Assembly: GCF_003240585.1 (NCBI RefSeq) | Contig: NZ_PCDP01000059.1 | Location: forward strand, 248,001 to 312,000 | From: Arminella tubonensis | Lineage (GTDB): Bacteria > Pseudomonadota > Alphaproteobacteria > Rhizobiales > Rhizobiaceae | Length of the DNA stretch: 64,000 nucleotides | Direction of reading: 5' to 3' | In this document: piece by piece, positions 16,894-26,445 of the stretch | Position numbering within the stretch: position 1 is the first letter of the stretch | Layout: the number at the start of each line of letters is the position of its first letter | Position numbers and translations under genes: made by a program | Notes under the pieces: generated by a model | What the model was told of the DNA's origin: nothing | The model's database searches: none | Seen by the model: the letters and a program-made list of their open reading frames with translations, nothing else

Positions 16894-17919
16894 ATGACGG
16901 AAAGTGCTTTGGAACGGGAAGTCTTCGGCAAGACGGCGGCTGGCGAGACCGTTTATCGCGTAAAAATTAGCGGCGGCGGCCTGACGGCTCACATCATAAG
17001 TTGGGGAGCGGTCATCCAGGATCTGCGCCTTGAAGGTCATGCGCCGTCGCTTCTGCTTGGCTTTGACGATTTCGATAGCTACCCCAGCCATTCGTCCTAT
17101 TTCGGCGCCACGCCGGGCCGCTGCGCCAACCGGATCGGCGCCGGCAAATTCACGCTCGACGGCAAGAACTACCAGCTCGAGCTCAATGAAAAGGGCGTGA
17201 CCCACCTCCACGGCGGCAAGGACAATACCGCGAAACGCAACTGGACGATCGTCGAGCATGCCCCCGATCGTGTCGTGCTGAAGATCGTCGACCCCGACGG
17301 CCGCGCTGGCTATCCCGGCAACTGCACCATCCAGGCCACCTACTGGGTCCACGGGAACGGCGAATTTTCGATCACCTACGAGTCCACGACGGATCAGCCG
17401 ACCCTCGCCAACGTCTGCCAGCACGCCTACTTCAATCTCGACGGTCACGACGATGCGCTCGGCCACGACATCATGATTGCCGCCGACGGCTATCTGCCGA
17501 CGGATGAGAAACAGGTCCCGACCGGCGAAGTGCGCCCGGTCGATGGCACGCCCTTCGATTTCCGCGAAATGTCGCCGATGAAGCGCATGGATGGCAGCGA
17601 GCAGGTCCTCTACGACCACAATTTCTGCCTGTCGCCCGAGCGCACCGCAAAGCGTTCCGCGGTGCTCGCGCGCAGCAACAACTCGGGTGTTTCGCTGGAG
17701 GTTCGCACGACGGAGCCGGGCGTCCAGTTTTACACCGGCTTCAAGCTCAACGTCCCTGTCCCCGGCCATGATGGTCAGAAGATCGGACCTTTCGCCGGGT
17801 TCTGCCTGGAAACACAAATCTGGCCCGACGCCATCAATCACGAGGGCTTTCCTGATGCCGTCCTCCGCCCCGGCGAAGTCCTTCGGCAGGAAACGGACTA
17901 CATCTTCACCAAGAACTGA
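16894..17919 (+). CDS. galM: Aldose 1-epimerase (galactose mutarotase)
   Basis: 341-residue mutarotase interconverting alpha and beta anomers of aldoses in the cytoplasm. The GalM beta-sandwich is recognisable from GATPGRCANRI (substrate-binding Arg), the catalytic-acid histidine in CQHAYFNL and the catalytic-base glutamate in CLETQIWPD. Length and motif spacing are normal. It precedes the amino-sugar operon on the same strand, but a hairpin at 17945-17970 and the regulator's own operator region suggest separate transcription. A start at ATG 16894 gives MTESALEREVFGK, typical for rhizobial homologues. Confidence 0.92.
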   Translation: MTESALEREVFGKTAAGETVYRVKISGGGLTAHIISWGAVIQDLRLEGHAPSLLLGFDDFDSYPSHSSYFGATPGRCANRIGAGKFTLDGKNYQLELNEKGVTHLHGGKDNTAKRNWTIVEHAPDRVVLKIVDPDGRAGYPGNCTIQATYWVHGNGEFSITYESTTDQPTLANVCQHAYFNLDGHDDALGHDIMIAADGYLPTDEKQVPTGEVRPVDGTPFDFREMSPMKRMDGSEQVLYDHNFCLSPERTAKRSAVLARSNNSGVSLEVRTTEPGVQFYTGFKLNVPVPGHDGQKIGPFAGFCLETQIWPDAINHEGFPDAVLRPGEVLRQETDYIFTKN

Positions 17920-17944
17920 GTTCAGCGATATTTTCGAGGCTGCC

Positions 17945-17978
17945 GGCCGGATGCTGCAAAGCGTCCGGCCGCTTTCGT
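17945..17978 (+). terminator. Probable terminator after galM
   Basis: GGCCGGA (17945-17951) pairs with TCCGGCC (17964-17970) over a 12-base loop, followed by a short pyrimidine-rich run (GCTTTCGTT). The weak T-tract lowers confidence. Confidence 0.45.
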
Positions 17979-18012
17979 TAAAACCATAGTCGCCAATTTG
18001 ATGTTGCAAATT

Positions 18013-18052
18013 GGTTCTATATAGGTTCTATTGTGGAGCCATGGATAGAACC
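18013..18052. promoter_or_regulatory. Putative GntR operator cluster
   Basis: GGTTCTAT occurs at 18013-18020 and again at 18024-18031 with an 11-base period. Its inverse ATAGAACC lies at 18045-18052, inside the first codons of the regulator. The copies surround a TATATA core and the start codon, as expected for autoregulation by the adjacent GntR protein. Confidence 0.6.
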
Positions 18053-18814
18053 ATTTTGATCACTGAGCTGAACAGCCGGGGTTTGCGCGACGCAGCCCTG
18101 AGCGGACCGTTGTACAAGCGGCTGGCGCAGGCATTGACGGGGTTGATCCAGGAAGGCCTGCTGAAGCCAGGCGCCGCGTTGCCCGCCGAGCGCGACCTTG
18201 CCGAAGCCTTGCAGCTTGGCCGCGTCACCGTCCGCACCGCGTATCGCGACCTGATGTCTGCAGGCACGCTCGAGTCTCGCCACGGCAGCGGGACGTTCGT
18301 ATCGCAGAAGGTCGAGCGTATGGAGCAGTCGTTGTGGCGGCTTTCGTCCTTCTCGGCAGACATGCGCTCGCGCGGCCGATCCCCCGCAGCGCGCATTCTC
18401 TCGCGCACGGTCGGCAGACCCGCGCCGGAAGAAACCTTTCTGCTCGGTCTCGGCCTGGACGAGCCCGTATTGCGGCTCGATCGCCTTCGTCTGGCGGATG
18501 GACTGCCACTGGCGATCGAGCGCGCCGTCATTCCGATAAAGTTTCTTGGACAAGATGCGGCCGGTGAAGGTTCGCTCTATGATGCGCTGACCGAAAACGG
18601 CTTCCGGCCGGTCCACGCCCTGCAGCGCTTGACGGCCGTCACACTGGATCCGTCATCGGCGGCGATCCTTGAAGTGCAGCCCGGAGCGCCGGCGCTGCTG
18701 ATCGAACGCGTTTCACGCCTGGAAGACCAGCGCGTCGTTGAATACACCCGATCGCATTATCGCGGCGACGCCTATGATTTCGTTGCCGAACTAAAAATTG
18801 GAGATGACCTATGA
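18041..18814 (+). CDS. GntR/HutC family regulator of the amino-sugar operon
   Basis: 257-residue transcription factor with an N-terminal winged helix (about 20-85; PAERDLAEALQLGRVTVRTA is the recognition region) and a C-terminal UTRA ligand-binding domain (about 100-250). Members with this context usually sense N-acetylglucosamine 6-phosphate or glucosamine 6-phosphate. ATG 18041 gives the family start MDRTILITEL. The gene overlaps the SIS deaminase by four bases (ATGA), so regulator and enzymes form one operon. Repeated GGTTCTAT boxes at its start are likely its own operator. Confidence 0.88.
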   Translation: MDRTILITELNSRGLRDAALSGPLYKRLAQALTGLIQEGLLKPGAALPAERDLAEALQLGRVTVRTAYRDLMSAGTLESRHGSGTFVSQKVERMEQSLWRLSSFSADMRSRGRSPAARILSRTVGRPAPEETFLLGLGLDEPVLRLDRLRLADGLPLAIERAVIPIKFLGQDAAGEGSLYDALTENGFRPVHALQRLTAVTLDPSSAAILEVQPGAPALLIERVSRLEDQRVVEYTRSHYRGDAYDFVAELKIGDDL

Positions 18815-19842
18815 GCGATACCCAATCCCTGATGCTGACGGAAGCCGGCGAAGCGCCGCAGGTTGTCGCGACGCTGCTTGAGAAGGAAAAGCCTGTCTTT
18901 GCCGAAATCGCGCGGCTGTTCTCCACAGCCAAGCCATCGGTTATTACGACGGCGGCGCGTGGCTCGTCCGACCATGCGGCAACCTTTTTCAAATATCTTT
19001 TCGAAATTTCCTGCGGCATCCCGGTTGCCTCCATCGGCCCTTCGATCGCCTCCGTCTACGATACTCCGTTGCATCTGAAAGGCGGCATCCACTTCACCGT
19101 CTCCCAATCTGGTGGCAGCCCTGACATTATCGCGCTGCAGGCGGCGGCCAAGCTCGGCGGCGCGACCACGATCGCTGTCGTCAACGTCACCGATAGCCCG
19201 CTCGCCAAGCAGGCCGACATCGTCCTCGACCTCAATGCCGGAGCTGAGAAAAGCGTCGCGGCAACGAAATCCTTCATAGCGGCAGTTGCAGCGCTTTCCG
19301 GTGTCACGGCAGCTATTTCAGGCAGCAGCGAACTGAACGCCGGTCTGGCAAGACTGCCGGAAGCACTAGCCGCCACATCAGGCATCGATGCCTCGGCCGC
19401 TGAAGACGTCCTCTTCAACGCTACGTCGCTTTACACCGGTGGCCGTGGCCCGGCCTTTGCCATTGCGCTCGAGGCAGCACTCAAGGCCAAGGAAACCGCA
19501 GGTCTGCATGCGGAAGCCTTTTCTCTTGCCGAACTGATGCACGGCCCGATGCGGCTGGTCCAGCCGGGATTTCCCATCGTCGCATTTGCGCCTGACGACG
19601 CAGCCTTCGCCAACAACGCCCAGGCCCTGGAGCGGCTACAGAAGCTCGGCGCCACTGCCGTTTCCTTCTCGACGACTGCGCTTCCAGGCGTCAACCTGCG
19701 CACGCCCTCGACCGGCAACGGCCTGCTCGATCCGCTGGTGTCATCGCTCTGCTACTACAGGCTGATCGAATCCGTAACGCGTCGCAAGGGCTTCGACCCT
19801 GATAAGCCGGCTAATCTCCTCAAGGTCACGGAGACGATGTAA
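18811..19842 (+). CDS. SIS-domain glucosamine-6-phosphate deaminase/isomerase
   Basis: 343-residue protein with two SIS sugar-isomerase domains, resembling the isomerase half of GlmS and the AgaS/NagB-II deaminases. It most likely converts glucosamine 6-phosphate to fructose 6-phosphate and ammonia. Phosphosugar-binding signatures are visible: TAARGSSDHAA near residue 50, SQSGGSPD near 100, EKSVAATKSF near 150 and AEAFSLAELMHGP in the second domain. No N-terminal glutaminase domain is present, which separates it from glutamine-using GlmS. It overlaps the regulator by four bases and nagA by one base (TAATG). Canonical NagB is not encoded in the window. Confidence 0.87.
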   Translation: MSDTQSLMLTEAGEAPQVVATLLEKEKPVFAEIARLFSTAKPSVITTAARGSSDHAATFFKYLFEISCGIPVASIGPSIASVYDTPLHLKGGIHFTVSQSGGSPDIIALQAAAKLGGATTIAVVNVTDSPLAKQADIVLDLNAGAEKSVAATKSFIAAVAALSGVTAAISGSSELNAGLARLPEALAATSGIDASAAEDVLFNATSLYTGGRGPAFAIALEAALKAKETAGLHAEAFSLAELMHGPMRLVQPGFPIVAFAPDDAAFANNAQALERLQKLGATAVSFSTTALPGVNLRTPSTGNGLLDPLVSSLCYYRLIESVTRRKGFDPDKPANLLKVTETM

Positions 19843-20999
19843 TGGACTACAAGGTCTTTATCGGCGCCAGGATTTTCGATGGCGACCGCTTCCATGAGGA
19901 TAACGCGCTGATTATCGGCAATGGTCGGGTTCAGGCGATCACATCCACGAGCAGCTTGCCCGAGGGTGCTGAGATCGTCAGCCTTGCCGGCGGCGTTCTG
20001 TCGCCCGGCTTCATCGATGCGCAGGTCAACGGCGGCGGCGGCAGAATGCTCAACGACGACCCCTCGCCAGCCTCAATGTACATCATCGCCGAGGGGCATC
20101 GAACCTATGGCACGACCGCGATGCTGCCGACGCTGATTACCGACGTCGGCGCCGCATCGACCGCAGCAATCGAGGCGGCAATCGAGGCAGTCAAGACAAA
20201 CCGCGGCGTCGTTGGCCTGCATCTGGAGGGACCGCATCTGTCGCCCGCCCGGAAAGGCGCGCATCTACCCGAACTCATGCGGCCGGTCGAGGACAGCGAT
20301 GTCAAGACATTCATCCGTGCTCGCGAGGCGATCGGCACTTTGCTGGTGACCATGGCTGCCGAACAGGTGACTGATCGCCAGGTTCAGGCTCTCAACGAAG
20401 CGGGCGTCATCGTCAGCCTCGGTCACTCCGATTGCACCGCCGATGTCGCCGACATGCGGTTCGACGCCGGCGCCCGCGGCGTCACCCATCTCTTCAACGC
20501 CATGAGCCAGCTCGGCCACCGCACGCCTGGCCTCGTCGGCGCCGCGATCGACCACCCCTCCGCCTGGTGCGGCATCATTGCCGACGGCCACCATGTCGAC
20601 CCGCGAGCACTGCGCGTGGCGCTGCGTGCCAAGCGCGGCGAAGGCAAGTTGTTCTTCGTCACCGACGCCATGTCTCTCGTCGGCTCCGACAAGCAGAGTT
20701 TCACGCTGAACGGCCGCACCGTCTATCGCAAGGAAGGCGGCTTTTGCTCCCGGGTCGTGCTTGCAGACGGTACGCTGGCTGGCTCCGACGTCGACATGGC
20801 CTCCACCATTCGCTACGGCGTCGGCATGCTCGAACTGTCGCTGGCCGAAGCGCTGCGCATGGCAACTTCTTATCCGGCTCGCTTCCTGCGGCTTGCAGAT
20901 CGAGGTCACCTGTCGCCTGGCGCCCGCGCCGATCTCGTTCACATCAACGATGCGATCGAGGTAACCGCAACCTGGATGGCCGGCCAGCCTTCCGCCTGA
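19842..20999 (+). CDS. nagA: N-acetylglucosamine-6-phosphate deacetylase
   Basis: 385-residue amidohydrolase-fold enzyme removing acetate from N-acetylglucosamine 6-phosphate, supplying glucosamine 6-phosphate for the preceding SIS deaminase. Metal and substrate motifs are in order: HLEGPHLSP, GHSDCTADVAD, THLFNAMSQL and VTDAMSLVG with the catalytic aspartate. Length is typical for NagA. The start codon shares one base with the upstream stop, implying tight coupling. No transporter or N-acetylglucosamine kinase lies in this window, so uptake and phosphorylation must be encoded elsewhere. Confidence 0.93.
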   Translation: MDYKVFIGARIFDGDRFHEDNALIIGNGRVQAITSTSSLPEGAEIVSLAGGVLSPGFIDAQVNGGGGRMLNDDPSPASMYIIAEGHRTYGTTAMLPTLITDVGAASTAAIEAAIEAVKTNRGVVGLHLEGPHLSPARKGAHLPELMRPVEDSDVKTFIRAREAIGTLLVTMAAEQVTDRQVQALNEAGVIVSLGHSDCTADVADMRFDAGARGVTHLFNAMSQLGHRTPGLVGAAIDHPSAWCGIIADGHHVDPRALRVALRAKRGEGKLFFVTDAMSLVGSDKQSFTLNGRTVYRKEGGFCSRVVLADGTLAGSDVDMASTIRYGVGMLELSLAEALRMATSYPARFLRLADRGHLSPGARADLVHINDAIEVTATWMAGQPSA

Positions 21000-21024
21000 A
21001 CGACAGAGAAAGAAAGAGGCCGGA

Positions 21025-21753
21025 ATGACCGCGATCACCGACGCTTATTTCGCCAACCTTATCCATCGGCTTGGAGAACTGCGCGAAACCCTCGCCGAAC
21101 CCATGGCGAAGGCGGCGGCGGTCATCTGCGAGGCCGCGCGCAATGATCACCGCGTCTATATCTTCGGAACGGGCCATTCGCACATGCTGGCCGAAGAGGT
21201 GCACTACCGCGCCGGCGGGCTGGCGCTCACCGTTCCCATACTGGTGGGTTCGGCGATGCTGCACGAGGGCGCCGTCATCAGCTCGGTCTACGAGAGGACC
21301 GAAGGTCTCGTGCGCCCGGTCCTGGAGCGCTATCGCATGCAGCAGGGCGATGTGCTGATCATCGCCTCCAATTCCGGCGTCAATGCCGCACCGACGGAGG
21401 CTGCCGACTACGGTCGGGAGATCGGCGCGACGGTCATCGCCATTACATCCCTTGCCTATTCGACGGCAATCGCCAACGGCCGCCGGAGACTGGCGGATCT
21501 CGCGGACATCGTCTTCGACAACGGGCTCCCGCCGGGCGACGCTGTCATTGACCTGCCCGGAAGCGGACTGAAAGTCGGCCCCGTCTCGACCGCCATCGGC
21601 GTGACCGTGCTCAACGCAGTTTTTGCCGAAGTTGCGGCAGAACTATCGAAATCCGGCCAAGCCCCGATCTACCTCAGCGCCAATATGCCCGGCGCCAAGG
21701 AAATCAACCAGAAACTGGTAACCAAGTACCGGCCACGCAATCCCCATCTGTGA
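21025..21753 (+). CDS. SIS-domain sugar-phosphate protein, UPF0309 type
   Basis: 242-residue single SIS-domain protein of the UPF0309 type. The phosphosugar-binding loop is seen as FGTGHSHMLAEE near residue 50 and a second conserved loop as IIASNSGVNAAP near residue 115. It closes the amino-sugar operon, 25 bases after nagA, with a purine-rich ribosome-binding site AGAAAGAAAGAGG. Single SIS domains usually isomerise or sense phosphosugars. Its presence beside NagA and a SIS deaminase suggests a step in amino-sugar phosphate metabolism, but no specific reaction can be assigned. Confidence 0.8.
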   Translation: MTAITDAYFANLIHRLGELRETLAEPMAKAAAVICEAARNDHRVYIFGTGHSHMLAEEVHYRAGGLALTVPILVGSAMLHEGAVISSVYERTEGLVRPVLERYRMQQGDVLIIASNSGVNAAPTEAADYGREIGATVIAITSLAYSTAIANGRRRLADLADIVFDNGLPPGDAVIDLPGSGLKVGPVSTAIGVTVLNAVFAEVAAELSKSGQAPIYLSANMPGAKEINQKLVTKYRPRNPHL

Positions 21754-21786
21754 TGCGTATTCGAGCGGCCGGGCCTATCGCACCCA

Positions 21787-24700
21787 TCAGCTAGCGGCTT
21801 CCTCGGCGACCACGGCTTCCTTCGTGACAGCCGTGACCTTGTGGCGCGAGCGAAGGACCACATAGAACACCGGCGTCAGGAACAGGCCGAATATCGTCAC
21901 GCCGAGCATACCGGAGAAGACCGCGGTTCCCAGCGATTGACGCAGTTCCGCGCCGGGTCCGGTTGCGATCATCAACGGCACGACGCCGAGGATGAAGGCA
22001 AAGGCCGTCATCAGGATCGGACGCAGGCGCAGATGGCTCGCCTCGATCGCCGCCTCGACAGCATTCTTCCCTTCCAGTTGCGCTTGCCGCGCAAACTCGA
22101 CGATGAGGATCGCGTTCTTCGCCGCAAGGCCGATCAGCACGATCAGGCCGATCTGCGTCAGGATATTGTTGTCCTGCCCTCGTAGATGGACGCCGATGAG
22201 AGCTGCAAGCACGGCGAGCGGCACGATCAGGATGATCGCAAGCGGCAGTACCCAGCTTTCATATTGAGCCGCCAGCGCCAGGAAAACAAAGATCACCGAC
22301 AGCGCGAAGATATAGACCGCCGTGTTGCCTGTGTTCTTTTCCTGATAGGCGAGCTCGGTCCATTCGAACGTCGTACCCGCCGGAAGCAGGTTCTTTGCCA
22401 GGCCCTCCATCGTGTCGAGCGCGGTACCGGTCGAGATGCCGGGGCCAGGATTGCCCTGCAGCGGCACTGAGACATACATGTTGTAGCGCTGGACTAGCGT
22501 CGGACCGGTCGTATCCCTGATATCGACCAGCGTTCCGAGTGGCACCAGCGCGCCTGTGGCGGAGCGAACCTTCAGCGCGAGAATGTCATCCCGGTCCATT
22601 CGATATTGCTGGTCCGCCTGGGCACGCACCTGGTAGACGCGACCGAAAGCGTTGAAGTCGTTGACATAGGATGTGCCGAGATTGATCGACAGCGTCTCGA
22701 AGATATTCGGGATCGGCACATTCAGGGCTCGCGCCTTGTCGCGATCGACGGCGAGGAAGAATTGCGGGCTATTGGCCGAGAAGGTGGTGAAGACGCCCGA
22801 GAGACCCTTGTTCTGCCCCGCGGCACCCATCATCTGATAGGCAAGCGGCAGGATACGGCGCATATCCGGGTTCTCGCGGTCCATGATCTGCATCTTGAAG
22901 CCGCCGGAATTGCCGACGCCGCGGATCGACGGCGGCGGCACGGCGATGATGAAGGCTTCCTGGATGCTCTGCAGGTTGCCATAGAGCTGCCCGATGATCT
23001 TGGCCGCCGTTTCCCCGCTCTTCAATCTGTCTTCGAACGAGTCGAAGGGCGTAAAGATAACCCCTGAGTTCGACGCATTGGTGAAGGTCGCGCCGTTGAA
23101 GCCGGCAAATGCCACCGCATTCTTGATGCCCGGCGTCTTGCGGATGATTTCTGAGGCGCGCTGGATGACCGCATCGGTACGCGCAAGCGACGCTCCATCA
23201 GGCAATTGCACGACGACGATCGCATAGCCCTGGTCCACGGTGGGGATGAAGCCTTGCGGCACGATCTTGCCCATGTACCAGGTGGCCGCAAGCAGGCCGA
23301 CGAAGACGACGAGCGCGCAACCGAGCGCGAACCACGTGGCGACGACATGCCGGACAATCCACGAATAGCCGCTGCTCATTCGGTCGAAGCCGCGATTGAA
23401 GCCGTTGCCGAGGCCACGGCCGAAGCGCGCGAATATGTTGTTGGATATTTTGTGATCATGCGGGCGCAGCACGATGGCCGCAAGCGCCGGCGACAGGGTC
23501 AGAGAATTGAGGCACGAGATTGCGGTTGCCACGGAGATCGTTACGGCGAACTGTCGATAGAACTGACCGGAGATACCGGGAATGAAGGCCGTCGGCAGAA
23601 ACACCGCGATTAGCACAAGCGAGATCGCAAGGACTGCGGTCCCGACTTCGTTCATGGTCGTGTGCGATGCCTCTCTCGGGGTCATGCCCAAAGAGAGATT
23701 TCGCTCGACGTTTTCGACGACCACGATCGCGTCGTCGACGACGATACCGATGGCAAGCACCAGTCCGAACAGCGTCAACAGGTTCAGCGAGAAACCGAAG
23801 GCGAGCAGAAAGGCGAAGGTGCCGATCAGCGAAACCGGAATGGCGACGATCGGGATGATCGCCGTTCGCCAGGATTGGAGGAAGACCAGGACGACGATGG
23901 CGACAAGGATCGCCGCCTCGAAGATCGTCTTGTACACTTCCGTTATCGACTCGGAGATGAACTCCGTCGGATTATAGACGATGCGATATTCGAGCCCCTG
24001 CGGGAAATCCTGCGAAAGCGACGTCATCGTCTTCTGGATATCCGCTGCCGCCTGCAGGGCGTTGGTTCCGGGGCGTGAGAAAATGCCGAGCGCGACGGCC
24101 GGGCTGCCGTTCAGATAGCTGTTGGTGACATAGTCCTGGGCACCGAGTTCGACGCGAGCCACATCCTGCAACTGCACGAGACGGCCTGTGCTAGTCGCCT
24201 TGACGATGACATAGCGAAATTGCCGTGCGTCAGAGAAGCGCCCCTGCGTCGTTACCGTATATTGAAAGGCGTTGGTCCCGGCAGCCGGCGGGCCGCCGAT
24301 CGAGCCGCCTGACACCTGGACGTTCTGGTCCCGGAGCGACTGCACGATGTCGCCGGCCGTCATGCCATAGGCTGAAAGTTTCTCCGGATCGAGCCAGATG
24401 CGCAGCGAATATTGACGTTCGCCGAAGAGCTGCACATCGCCGACCCCATCGAGGCGCACGAGCAGATCTCGAATGCGCGAACGGGCGTAGTTTGAGATGT
24501 ATAGCTGGTCATAGCGATTGCTTGGCGACAGCAGATGAATGACCATCATCAGGTCGGGCGAGCTCTTGACCGTGGTGATGCCGATGCGTCGAACGTCATC
24601 AGGCAGACGGGGCTCGGCAATGGCGACGCGGTTCTGCACCAGCACCTGCGCCTTGTCTAGGTCGGTACCAAGCTTGAAGGTGATGGTGAGCGCCATCGAG

Positions 24701-24963
24701 CCGTCGGCGCTGGAATAGGAAGACATGTAAAGCATGTCCTCGACGCCGTTGACTTCCTGTTCGATGGGGGTCGCCACGGTATCGGCGATCGTCTGCGAAT
24801 CCGCACCGGGATAGGACGTGCGCACCACGATCGTCGGAGGCGCAATCTCGGGATATTGCGCCACCGGAAGCTGGAAATAGGCAATGCTGCCGACGATCAA
24901 CAGCACGATGGAAAGAACCGACGCAAAAATCGGTCGGTCGACGAAGAAATGGGAAAATCTCAT
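21787..24963 (-). CDS. RND efflux pump inner-membrane transporter (AcrB/MexF/BepE type)
   Basis: 1058-residue hydrophobe/amphiphile-efflux RND permease using the proton gradient to expel drugs across the envelope. It begins with the typical cytoplasmic MRFSHFFVDRPIFA and twelve helices are expected, with two large periplasmic loops. The proton-relay aspartates lie in TM4 (GIVVDDAIVVVEN, about residue 405) and a second helix repeat with GLAAKNAILIVEF is in the C-half. Its ATG overlaps the adaptor stop by four bases. No outer-membrane channel gene is adjacent, so a TolC-type protein from elsewhere must complete the pump. Confidence 0.94.
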   Translation of the reverse strand: MRFSHFFVDRPIFASVLSIVLLIVGSIAYFQLPVAQYPEIAPPTIVVRTSYPGADSQTIADTVATPIEQEVNGVEDMLYMSSYSSADGSMALTITFKLGTDLDKAQVLVQNRVAIAEPRLPDDVRRIGITTVKSSPDLMMVIHLLSPSNRYDQLYISNYARSRIRDLLVRLDGVGDVQLFGERQYSLRIWLDPEKLSAYGMTAGDIVQSLRDQNVQVSGGSIGGPPAAGTNAFQYTVTTQGRFSDARQFRYVIVKATSTGRLVQLQDVARVELGAQDYVTNSYLNGSPAVALGIFSRPGTNALQAAADIQKTMTSLSQDFPQGLEYRIVYNPTEFISESITEVYKTIFEAAILVAIVVLVFLQSWRTAIIPIVAIPVSLIGTFAFLLAFGFSLNLLTLFGLVLAIGIVVDDAIVVVENVERNLSLGMTPREASHTTMNEVGTAVLAISLVLIAVFLPTAFIPGISGQFYRQFAVTISVATAISCLNSLTLSPALAAIVLRPHDHKISNNIFARFGRGLGNGFNRGFDRMSSGYSWIVRHVVATWFALGCALVVFVGLLAATWYMGKIVPQGFIPTVDQGYAIVVVQLPDGASLARTDAVIQRASEIIRKTPGIKNAVAFAGFNGATFTNASNSGVIFTPFDSFEDRLKSGETAAKIIGQLYGNLQSIQEAFIIAVPPPSIRGVGNSGGFKMQIMDRENPDMRRILPLAYQMMGAAGQNKGLSGVFTTFSANSPQFFLAVDRDKARALNVPIPNIFETLSINLGTSYVNDFNAFGRVYQVRAQADQQYRMDRDDILALKVRSATGALVPLGTLVDIRDTTGPTLVQRYNMYVSVPLQGNPGPGISTGTALDTMEGLAKNLLPAGTTFEWTELAYQEKNTGNTAVYIFALSVIFVFLALAAQYESWVLPLAIILIVPLAVLAALIGVHLRGQDNNILTQIGLIVLIGLAAKNAILIVEFARQAQLEGKNAVEAAIEASHLRLRPILMTAFAFILGVVPLMIATGPGAELRQSLGTAVFSGMLGVTIFGLFLTPVFYVVLRSRHKVTAVTKEAVVAEEAAS

Positions 24964-26117
24964 TGGCCGGACCCCGCATTCGGGGCTTCGGGCGGCAACG
25001 TGCTCATCTGCGGCGCAACCTTGACGCCGGGCCGGATTCGCATCAGGCCGTTGACGACAATGGTCTCGTCACCAGTCATGCCGCCGCGGATGACGCGGTA
25101 GCCGTAGAGTTTAGGCCCGAGGCGAACGGGCTTGCCGGTAACGCTGCCATCGCTGGCGACGACATAGACGACGCGCTGGTCCTGGTCGGCAGCGATCGCC
25201 TCATCCGGAACGAGGATCGCCTTGTAGCTGTTGGAACCGGCAACTTCGACCCGCCCGAAAAGACCGGGCTGCAGGACGAAATTGGGATTTGGAAAGCGCG
25301 CCCGGACCCGCAACGTGCCGGTCTCGTTATCGACGCGGTTTTCGGCAAAATCGAGCTTTCCCTTGAACGACTGCTGCGTTTGATCAGCGATCTTCACTGT
25401 CACATCAAGCGCGCCGCCACCCTCCTGCAGGTTGCTTCCACGCTGGCGAGCCTGATCTGCATAGGACAGCAGCCGGCGCTCATCGACGTCGAAATAGAAG
25501 TCGATCGGGTCGAGCGAGACGATCGTGGTCAACACCGTCTGGTCCGCCTGGACGAGATTGCCGACCGAGATCAGCCGGCGATCGAGACGACCGCTGAGCG
25601 GCGCGGTGATCTTGGTATATTCCATGTCGAGGGTCGCGCGATCGACCGCTGCCTGCGAGCCACGCACATTGGCCTGCGCCGAGATCAGGTCACGGCGGCG
25701 GTCGTCGAGGTTGGATGCAGACAAGCTGCCGGTGCTGGCGAGGGCCTGCGTTCGGGCAAATTGCGCGTCGGCATTGGTCAGCGTCGATTTTGCCACTTCC
25801 AGAGACGCCGTGGCCTCGTTGAGAGCGTTGATGTAGGGCCGCTGGTCGATGACGAACAGAAGATCGCCCTGCTTGACCATCGCGCCATCCTGGAAATGGA
25901 CTTCCTGCAGATAGCCACCGATCCGCGAACGCACCGAGACTTCATCCACCGCCTGGAAACGACCAATGAATTCGTCGCTGTCGATCACGTCGCGAACGAC
26001 CGGTTTCGCGACCGTCACAGGTGCCGGCGGCGGTGCCGTTTGCGCTGATACAGGCGAGCAAAAGAGAAGCGCAACCGAACAGCCGAGAACTGCGGAGCGA
26101 AAAAAATCGCGTTTCAT
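24960..26117 (-). CDS. RND efflux periplasmic adaptor subunit (membrane fusion protein)
   Basis: 385-residue HlyD/AcrA-type adaptor bridging the RND permease and an outer-membrane channel. The N-terminal signal peptide MKRDFFRSAVLGCSVALL is followed by a lipoyl half-motif (SRIGGYLQEVHFQDG), an alpha-helical hairpin (about 100-165), the second lipoyl half (TKITAPLSGRLDRR) and beta-barrel/membrane-proximal domains. ATG 26117 is chosen because GAGGGGAC lies just upstream and gives a clean signal peptide. The signal region contains LLFCSPVS; lipidation is possible but not clear. Operon with the permease (4-base overlap). Confidence 0.92.
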   Translation of the reverse strand: MKRDFFRSAVLGCSVALLFCSPVSAQTAPPPAPVTVAKPVVRDVIDSDEFIGRFQAVDEVSVRSRIGGYLQEVHFQDGAMVKQGDLLFVIDQRPYINALNEATASLEVAKSTLTNADAQFARTQALASTGSLSASNLDDRRRDLISAQANVRGSQAAVDRATLDMEYTKITAPLSGRLDRRLISVGNLVQADQTVLTTIVSLDPIDFYFDVDERRLLSYADQARQRGSNLQEGGGALDVTVKIADQTQQSFKGKLDFAENRVDNETGTLRVRARFPNPNFVLQPGLFGRVEVAGSNSYKAILVPDEAIAADQDQRVVYVVASDGSVTGKPVRLGPKLYGYRVIRGGMTGDETIVVNGLMRIRPGVKVAPQMSTLPPEAPNAGSGQ

Positions 26118-26445
26118 GGAAGTCCCCTCAACGAATAGCCTGCCTGGTCCCCAGAGGAGCCAGCGGCATAACAGACGACATGCAGTCCGTATTCGATCCG
26201 AGGTACGAAACATATATTGGCAAAAGTCGTGCGGTCCAGCAAAATGACCGCTCGCGGAGGCATTTAAAGTCTTGAATTCTGTCGGCTACTCGTGACCTCG
26301 CGAGCAGATACCTCGGTCTTGGCCACGATCATGCCCATTCTGTTAGCGATGTAAATAGGCTTCCCTAATCAATCAATTATCAATGCAATCAACGCTTGCC
26401 GAAGGCAGGATCTTCCGCCGGCAACCCGATTGCCGATAGATAACT
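26118..26445. other. Intergenic region upstream of the efflux operon
   Basis: About 330 bases holding the promoter of the efflux operon and the 3-prime flank of the receiver gene. The middle is AT-rich (repeated CAATCAAT/ATCAA stretches near 26370-26395). No regulator gene or convincing palindrome is seen. Confidence 0.45.
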
